Source: NS-11 sp036505795
GTDB lineage: Bacteria; Nitrospirota; Nitrospiria; Nitrospirales; NS-4
Assembly (NCBI GenBank): GCA_036505795.1
Contig: DASXSU010000049.1
Span: 1-64,000, forward strand
Direction of reading: 5' to 3'
Length of the DNA: 64,000 bases
The notes beneath the pieces are model-generated. The model saw nothing but the letters and a program-made list of their open reading frames with translations, made no database searches and was not told where the DNA came from. The translations under genes were made by a program, and so were the position numbers. Shown in pieces: positions 59,267 to 64,000 of this stretch (position 1 is its first letter; each line of letters starts with the position of its first letter).

Positions 59267-61396
59267 TTGTCTCCGCATTTGAAGCAGAATAGGGGTGCAG
59301 TGCAGTCTTCGTCACCAACTCAACCCGACGTTATCGCGGATCCCTGGGTCACCTGTTTTCTGACCAGCATGGTCATTCGCTTCCTGGATGGTATCCCGAC
59401 CGCCTCCGGCCAGGTTGATTACCATCGCGTGATCGGAGTCGTAGAGGGCTTCGATCATATCCGCGATCCCAAAGGTTTCCTGCTGGATTCAAATAATTGG
59501 GTTCCGTATGCCGTTCTCCGCGAACTCATCCGATGCAGCGAGGTAGCCAGCGGGCAGAAGGATGTTACCTATCGCGCTGCCCTTGGCTACTTCGCCACCA
59601 TTGAGGGGCGTCAGCCGGCGCTCATCGAGACGATCGCTCGCTACCTCGACGATGTGGATGCCGTGGTTCGCTGCTCAAAGCTCTGGGGAACCGCCTATAG
59701 CAACTATCTGGAGATGCAGGCGTTTGCTCGGAAGGATGAGGCCAGAATTCTCTACATCCTGGTCCGGTTCTTGCCCCCGGTGGATCCCATGATCGGCAAT
59801 AGCCTTTTGGTCAAGGGGAATATCGAAGGGTTTTCGAAGCTCTATCCCTTTGTCGAAAGCGTCTCCTGCCAAGAAGAGTACTCTCAGCTAAGGCTCTCCA
59901 CCGTCTTGGCCGAATTCGGCGATCGGTATCAGTTGGTGAAAGAGAAAACAAAAGGAGCAGCGGACCGATGGGCTGTCAGGGAGCGGACGACCGGAGGGGT
60001 GATCGCGCTTGTTCGTTCCCAGACGCTTGGCAAAGAGGCGGTGCAAGGATGGGAGGGGGGCGAGGTCCTGGCGTGTGATCGCGTAGGCGTGCCCGATGCG
60101 GCCGGCGCGGTTATGCAAATCGAGCGGGGCGGAATGCTGCGTCAGGGCCCGTTGGAATATGGCTTGCGAGAGGGCGCCATCTTCAATGCACCGTACACCC
60201 GGTACCGGTTTGACTGGCAAGAACGCGCCAACCGTGCTGTGGAACAGAACCCGAAGGCAGCGATGTCCCGGCGGCTGTTCGATCATCTCCTTGGTCTCCA
60301 GAGCACCCAGCGACGAACGCTCAGCATTTTTATCCGCAACCGAGCGTTGCTGGAAGAAAATGCCCATCTGCGGGAAGAACTTTACGGACGAACCGAAACC
60401 GGTGGGATGAGCGGCAAAAGCCAGGCTTTCCAGGACTTGGTCGGTCTTGCACGCACCGTGGCGCTCACGGACGCAACCGTGCTGTTAACTGGAGAGACCG
60501 GGACCGGTAAGGAGCGAACGGCCCGCCTGATTCACCATCTGAGTCCTCGACGCGCGGGTCGGTTCCTGGCGGTCAATTGCGGGGCGCTAGCGGAAAGTCT
60601 CCTGGAATCCGAGTTGTTTGGCCATGAACGCGGTGCCTTTTCCGGAGCGGTCGCGCAAAAGAAGGGCAAATTCGAACAAGCGGACGGAGGGACGCTTTTC
60701 CTGGATGAGGTTGGCGAGGTCTCTCCCGCAATGCAGGTGAAACTGCTTCGCGTTTTGCAGGAACGTGAGTTTCAGCGCGTTGGAGGGCAGCAGGATATCA
60801 AAGTGGACGTGCGTATCATCACCGCCACGAATCAGGATCTACCGAGTCTCGTCGCGGATCGGAAATTCCGCCAGGATCTGTTCTACCGGCTGCATGTGTT
60901 TCCCATCCGTGTGCCTCCACTGCGCGAACGGACCGAAGATATCCCGATTATCGCTGAACACATCATTGCACGGCACGCTGCAGCTCAAAAAAAGAATACG
61001 ACCGGACTACATCCTGAAGCTTTACAGATAATGTTGAAGTATCAATGGCCCGGCAATATTCGGGAGCTAGAGAATGTCCTAGAGCGGGCGATTACGTTGG
61101 CACCTCCGAAGTCCACACTGCTCGGTCCCGAGCACTTGCCGTCAAATGTGCGAGAGGCGCAGTCGCCCATTTCAGGCGCAGGGCTGGAGGAGGTGGTCGA
61201 GCGAGTAGAGTGGCCCTTGATCATTCAGGCGCTCAAATCCGGAAAAGGCCTGACAGGCCTGATGAAGCGGATTGAGTGGGGTTTGATCCAGCGGGCGATC
61301 AAGGAAAACAGCGGCAACAAAACTCAGGCGGCCCGACTCCTCGGCCGCACCTATCGCTGGTTGCGAAAAGCGGAGACTGAGATGCCGGGGCCGTAA
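59267..61396 (+). CDS. Sigma-54 activator-like protein with GAFSGA loop and unknown sensor region
   Basis: A 709-residue protein. Residues 1 to about 350 do not match a domain I recognise; they are mostly helical at first (DPWVTCFLTSMVIRFLDGI), then beta-rich. An AAA+ enhancer-binding domain follows (about 380-625), with Walker A GETGTGKE and Walker B GGTLFLDEVGEV. The sigma-54 loop is GAFSGA (456-461), with Ser replacing the usual Thr. A Fis-type helix-turn-helix ends the chain (NKTQAARLLGRTYRWLRK). There is no receiver, so control is by ligand or partner. The start is uncertain: TTG 59267, or GTG 59300 with AGGGG close by. Confidence 0.88.
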   Translation: MSPHLKQNRGAVQSSSPTQPDVIADPWVTCFLTSMVIRFLDGIPTASGQVDYHRVIGVVEGFDHIRDPKGFLLDSNNWVPYAVLRELIRCSEVASGQKDVTYRAALGYFATIEGRQPALIETIARYLDDVDAVVRCSKLWGTAYSNYLEMQAFARKDEARILYILVRFLPPVDPMIGNSLLVKGNIEGFSKLYPFVESVSCQEEYSQLRLSTVLAEFGDRYQLVKEKTKGAADRWAVRERTTGGVIALVRSQTLGKEAVQGWEGGEVLACDRVGVPDAAGAVMQIERGGMLRQGPLEYGLREGAIFNAPYTRYRFDWQERANRAVEQNPKAAMSRRLFDHLLGLQSTQRRTLSIFIRNRALLEENAHLREELYGRTETGGMSGKSQAFQDLVGLARTVALTDATVLLTGETGTGKERTARLIHHLSPRRAGRFLAVNCGALAESLLESELFGHERGAFSGAVAQKKGKFEQADGGTLFLDEVGEVSPAMQVKLLRVLQEREFQRVGGQQDIKVDVRIITATNQDLPSLVADRKFRQDLFYRLHVFPIRVPPLRERTEDIPIIAEHIIARHAAAQKKNTTGLHPEALQIMLKYQWPGNIRELENVLERAITLAPPKSTLLGPEHLPSNVREAQSPISGAGLEEVVERVEWPLIIQALKSGKGLTGLMKRIEWGLIQRAIKENSGNKTQAARLLGRTYRWLRKAETEMPGP

Positions 61397-61832
61397 CAGC
61401 CGTGCCGGAATCGAACCCCGCGAAGATCGTCACTCTTTCTCTCTACCTCGCCTTCCTCAAAAATCATTGATTGTCACGTCCCCCTGCCCGAAGATCATCT
61501 GAACAACCAACCGCTCCCGGCAATACCGGATTGTGAAGGGTCTAGCGATTGGGTATGAACGGATCTGTACGCGAATGAATGGCTGTTCAGGGTCTGTAGA
61601 AGATCATTATCTCGTTTTCCGTTTGAGTCACTGAGACGATTGGTTCCTCGCTGACTGCTAACCTCTCCTAATCACGATGCAATTCCGTATGGGCCTATCG
61701 GTTCACCGCAACATTTGTCGTTCTGGCACGGCCTTTGGATTAGTTTTAAGAAAGCAAGCATGAGCTTGTCACGTCAATTCTAAGCTGGGTAATCGGTCAT
61801 ACCTCGAGGTTGCCCGCAAAAGGAGATCTGCA
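61397..61832. other. Gene-free region upstream of exported protein
   Basis: About 435 bp without a credible frame. It holds a sigma-54-like site at 61724-61739 and the AAAAGGAG ribosome site of the next gene. A tRNA T-arm-like stretch near 61405-61425 (minus strand) does not extend into a tRNA. No terminator with a T-run was seen after the activator gene. Confidence 0.5.
61724..61739 (+). promoter_or_regulatory. Candidate sigma-54 promoter
   Basis: TGGCACG, four bases, then TTGGA. The -24 element is perfect. The -12 element has TTGG where TTGC is expected, so it would be weak. Placement just downstream of two sigma-54 activator genes and about 95 bp before a small exported protein supports a real site. 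Confidence 0.4.
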
Positions 61833-62210
61833 ATGACACGACTGGCGCTGTTTTCTATAGTGGTAAGTGTATGGCTGTTGCCCGGGATCATGGGCAACGC
61901 GGAAGCAAAAACCGACTCTGTGGAGCGCAAAACCTTACAGAAGCGATCGACCGTGCGATACTCTACTTCGCCTTCTCACCTCGAGCACCCCAAAAGCAAG
62001 GGTAGCGGGAAAGAGATGTCCTTTGAAGTCCTGCGTATGCTATCGACAGGAATGACCAAGGCCGAAGTGATGAGCCGGGCAGGCTTGCCACAGCACACAT
62101 TTCGCCAAGGCCGCTCCTCGACCTGGGTCTATTCGGCCACGGATCACTGGATAGTGGAACTCGCTTTCGGTGGAGGTCGTGTATCAGTCATCAATTGGTC
62201 GCGGCCCTAA
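61833..62210 (+). CDS. Exported SmpA/BamE-like small protein
   Basis: A 125-residue protein with a Sec signal (cleavage near GNAEA) and a basic Ser/Thr-rich stretch. The C-terminal domain pattern LSTGMTKAEVMSRAGLP, Trp-x-Tyr, then GGGRVSVINW resembles the SmpA/OmlA (BamE) fold. It has no lipobox, so it is periplasmic and soluble. AAAAGGAG precedes the ATG. It lies before the pseudopilin genes behind a sigma-54-like site, so it may belong to the pilus programme, but this is inference. Confidence 0.75.
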   Translation: MTRLALFSIVVSVWLLPGIMGNAEAKTDSVERKTLQKRSTVRYSTSPSHLEHPKSKGSGKEMSFEVLRMLSTGMTKAEVMSRAGLPQHTFRQGRSSTWVYSATDHWIVELAFGGGRVSVINWSRP

Positions 62211-62591
62211 GACTCCTCACCGCCGAAGGCGCATCCTGTCATAGCTTGCCTTCACTTCGTCGGGTACCCCTCGCGAACTAAACAATCTTAGCTCTCCTTT
62301 GCTTTGAAGGCCGTCTACCTCAGTTCTATGAACAGCGGCGTTTCTCTGTGAACAGGCGTGCATGGAACTTGTCATTCTTTTAACCCGTTTAATTTCGGGC
62401 AAAACAAACCTTCCCCAATGCCTGCCGGACCTGTGAAGCCCATGTTGCACGCAGTCCCCGTGGTTCCTGATCAAAGCCGGGCTAAGACCTACGAGAACGC
62501 CGAACCATGCCGTTGAGCGTCATGATAATGACGCCAGGCATGAATATTGACATAGCTGTGCTTATTGCGAGCAACAAGAAGGAGAACGGCA
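62211..62591. other. Gene-free region upstream of pseudopilin genes
   Basis: About 380 bp with only chance frames. An 18-bp inverted repeat lies at 62517-62534 and a TTGACA at 62547-62552 without a matching -10. AAGGAGA before 62592 is the ribosome site of the first pseudopilin gene. Confidence 0.45.
62517..62534. promoter_or_regulatory. Perfect inverted repeat before pseudopilin operon
   Basis: GCGTCAT and ATGACGC flank GATA, 58 bp before the FimT-like start. It could be an operator for a dimeric regulator or a small RNA hairpin in the leader. The regulator is unknown. Confidence 0.4.
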
Positions 62592-63050
62592 ATGTCAATT
62601 CGGATGAGTAGGATGAGTGAAAAGGGAACCACTATCACGGAATTAATGGTCTCCGTCGCGATCGCGGCACTTTTAGTGGGCCTCATGGCATTAGGACTTC
62701 AGGCCATGGTTGACCGGGTCAACCTTGAAGCTGCGACCTCCGAACTTGTCGGTGATCTCCGCTATGCCAGAACCCTGGCGATCTGGGAACGCCAACCGAT
62801 ACAGGTCGCACTTGACACAGGTCAGCTCAACGTCACGCTCTTCCGTCGAGGGGATCGTACGCAACCGGTCCAGACTCCTCGTTCTTTGACGTCACGGGGC
62901 ATTCGGAGCATTCATTCAAGCGCGGGTACTGCTCTCTCATTCAGTCCAGCCGGAACAAGTGCGACACCGACGACCGTCACCCTGGAAGGACGCAATGGTG
63001 ATCGGCGGATGGTCATGGTCAGTCTAACCGGCGTTGTGCGCGCCCGATGA
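62592..63050 (+). CDS. FimT/GspH-type pseudopilin
   Basis: The ATG at 62592 has AAGGAGA ten bases upstream. The 152-residue prepilin has the peptidase site Gly12 before Thr-Thr-Ile-Thr-Glu17; Glu is at mature position +5. The hydrophobic helix MVSVAIAALLVGLMALGL follows, then a globular beta-rich domain with DLRYARTLAIWERQPIQVALD typical of GspH/FimT. It is a minor pilin that should prime or decorate type IV pili, processed by the prepilin peptidase at 55667. The stop overlaps the next ATG. Confidence 0.92.
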   Translation: MSIRMSRMSEKGTTITELMVSVAIAALLVGLMALGLQAMVDRVNLEAATSELVGDLRYARTLAIWERQPIQVALDTGQLNVTLFRRGDRTQPVQTPRSLTSRGIRSIHSSAGTALSFSPAGTSATPTTVTLEGRNGDRRMVMVSLTGVVRAR

Positions 63051-63523
63051 ACGGCGGTGAACATGATCTCCGGTGCGTAGAGCGCGGCTGCTCGCTAGTC
63101 GAGGCATTGGTCGCCCTGTCCGTCCTTTCTTTCGTCTTGGCCGGAAGTTTGGGCTCGTTCGTCCTAACTGAAGAGGGCATCGCCGGGGGTGCAAAGAGCA
63201 TGGCTATGACAGCATTAGTCGAAAACAAAATTGAAGCTTTACGGGCGATCCCTTACAAATCTCTTCTTTCTGCTGACCTTAACGAAGAAGGCAAGACCGA
63301 TATGGTGTTCCAGGAAACAGCCAGCGGACAATTTCAGGCGCAGCAAACGGTACAAGGAGCTCTGGTGACCTCCACAATAACGCTCGATCACCCGATGCTA
63401 AGCCGGTCTGGAGCAGCGACGATCAAAGTGGCAGCGGAGTGGAACGATCCGCGGGGCCGACATCGTACCGTTCGATTTGGCCTCAGGCGTGCCAACCCAG
63501 TGTATACCGGGGTGACGCAATGA
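63047..63523 (+). CDS. PilV-like minor pseudopilin
   Basis: A 158-residue prepilin starting by ATGA overlap. The leader ends RGCSLVEALVALSVLSFVLAG, cleaved after Gly14 to leave Cys at +1 and Glu19 at +5. An SxxALVENKIEALRAIPYK helix is typical of PilV proteins, and the beta-rich tail ends in FGLRRANPVYTG. A Cys at mature position 1 is uncommon. It is part of a three-gene minor pilin operon and is followed by a PilW-like gene with another 4-base overlap. Confidence 0.9.
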   Translation: MNGGEHDLRCVERGCSLVEALVALSVLSFVLAGSLGSFVLTEEGIAGGAKSMAMTALVENKIEALRAIPYKSLLSADLNEEGKTDMVFQETASGQFQAQQTVQGALVTSTITLDHPMLSRSGAATIKVAAEWNDPRGRHRTVRFGLRRANPVYTGVTQ

Positions 63524-64000
63524 GAAGATATCCCCAACAGCGATTGAAAGCGAACTCTGAACGGGGAGCCTCGCTGGTGGAAACGATAGTAGCCGCCGCC
63601 TTAGGAATGATCATAACCGCTGCCGCGCTTGACGTGTTTGTCATGCACCATGGCCATTTCTTGGCTCAGCGGGCGAAATCCGAGGCACAACAGGACATCC
63701 GCGGCGGCGTAAATTTGATGGCAGCCGAAATCCGGCTAGCTTCGCCTATTACGTCGATGAAGGCCAATGAGGTTGGGTTCCGCGCCAATGTCAACGACGT
63801 GCACGGGACAGTGTTGGCCGCCGTAGGGGCAGGCCAGGCCAATGCGCACGTGACCCCCAGTGAGAGCTGGGTGCGCAGTAAAAAGGTTCGTTTCTGCAGT
63901 CCCGTGGCTTGCGAAGAACAGATTCTAGCCCATGATGGCACATCGGGCCATCTGGGGTTAACGGGTATTCTGCTGCACGATTTTCCAGTTGGGAGCCATG
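63520..64000 (+). CDS. PilW-like minor pseudopilin, cut by window end
   Basis: The ATG overlaps the previous stop (ATGA). The first 160 codons are present. The leader is RGASLVETIVAAALGMIITAAAL, with cleavage after Gly16 and Glu21 at +5. Then comes a domain with AKSEAQQDIRGGVNLMAAEIRLAS, typical of PilW. Two cysteines (RFCSPVACEEQ) may form a disulphide. The gene runs off the right edge; PilX/PilY1-like genes would be expected next. Confidence 0.88.
   Translation, partial: MRRYPQQRLKANSERGASLVETIVAAALGMIITAAALDVFVMHHGHFLAQRAKSEAQQDIRGGVNLMAAEIRLASPITSMKANEVGFRANVNDVHGTVLAAVGAGQANAHVTPSESWVRSKKVRFCSPVACEEQILAHDGTSGHLGLTGILLHDFPVGSH

Noticed and set aside
61400..61425. tRNA T-arm-like sequence (GGTTCGATTCC) on the minus strand
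   Set aside because: The flanking DNA cannot form acceptor, D or anticodon arms, so this is not a tRNA gene.
62217..62474. 85-codon minus-strand frame between the SmpA-like and FimT-like genes
   Set aside because: It has no ribosome site or motifs and runs against the operon direction.

Overview
The window reads as a chromosomal segment of a free-living diderm bacterium. LptD, Lgt, several lipoproteins, two c-type cytochromes and type IV pilus assembly genes point to an outer membrane and a respiratory lifestyle. Gene content and order (hom-thrC-apgM-lysC-cimA-ihfA-merR-tRNA-cysS-rlmB, accD-folC-lptD, a squalene/phytoene-type synthase, many small hypothetical proteins) look most like Nitrospirota or a neighbouring deep phylum. 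That assignment is an inference from recognition and was not tested. There are no rRNA genes, CRISPR arrays, recognisable transposases or phage genes.

Layout. 1-9 kb is a loose accessory region: a cut-off TPR lipoprotein, a PilZ protein with extra cysteines, a zinc-ribbon/STAS-like protein, two stand-alone receivers, an RRM RNA-binding protein, several very small genes (one apparently starting at ATT), a receiver-nucleotide cyclase and an Ig/PKD-like secreted protein. 9-14.6 kb holds a secreted protein with a PHM-like histidine/methionine pattern, a lone PEP-synthase ATP-grasp domain, HtpX, a squalene/phytoene-type synthase and a two-ferredoxin unit. 15-17 kb has alanine dehydrogenase running into tRNA-Pro(CGG), followed by 600 bp of repeat-rich DNA containing a tRNA fragment and an inverted-repeat unit.

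17-25.5 kb: apt, Nudix, DksA-like, HtrA-like, queC and two small exported proteins are packed with 4-base overlaps. A J-domain protein, cytochrome c, Lgt, a MEMO-family protein and a FolB-methyltransferase fusion follow. 25.7-28.7 kb is a molybdopterin operon (moaC, a moaD-moaE fusion, moaA) with a Ni/Co permease behind it. 28.9-38 kb: a TPR-cyclic-nucleotide-binding protein, a class II phosphodiesterase-like hydrolase, accD, folC, lptD, a cytochrome c, trxA and recN. uvrA, an Nramp-related transporter and a PLD-family protein follow.

44-52 kb is an aspartate-family/isoleucine block: alaC-type aminotransferase, hom, thrC, an ApgM-family protein where a homoserine kinase would be expected, lysC and cimA. 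ihfA, a MerR regulator, tRNA-Pro(GGG), cysS and rlmB follow. 55-64 kb is a surface-pilus region: prepilin peptidase, a PilS/NtrB-like kinase, an NtrC-like activator, a second sigma-54-type activator with a GAFSGA loop, a small exported protein, and three overlapping pseudopilin genes (FimT-, PilV-, PilW-like), the last cut by the window end.

The main signalling theme is second messengers: a PilZ protein (c-di-GMP), a receiver-cyclase, a cNMP-binding protein and a cNMP phosphodiesterase-like enzyme. Translational coupling by ATGA/GTGA overlaps is very common.
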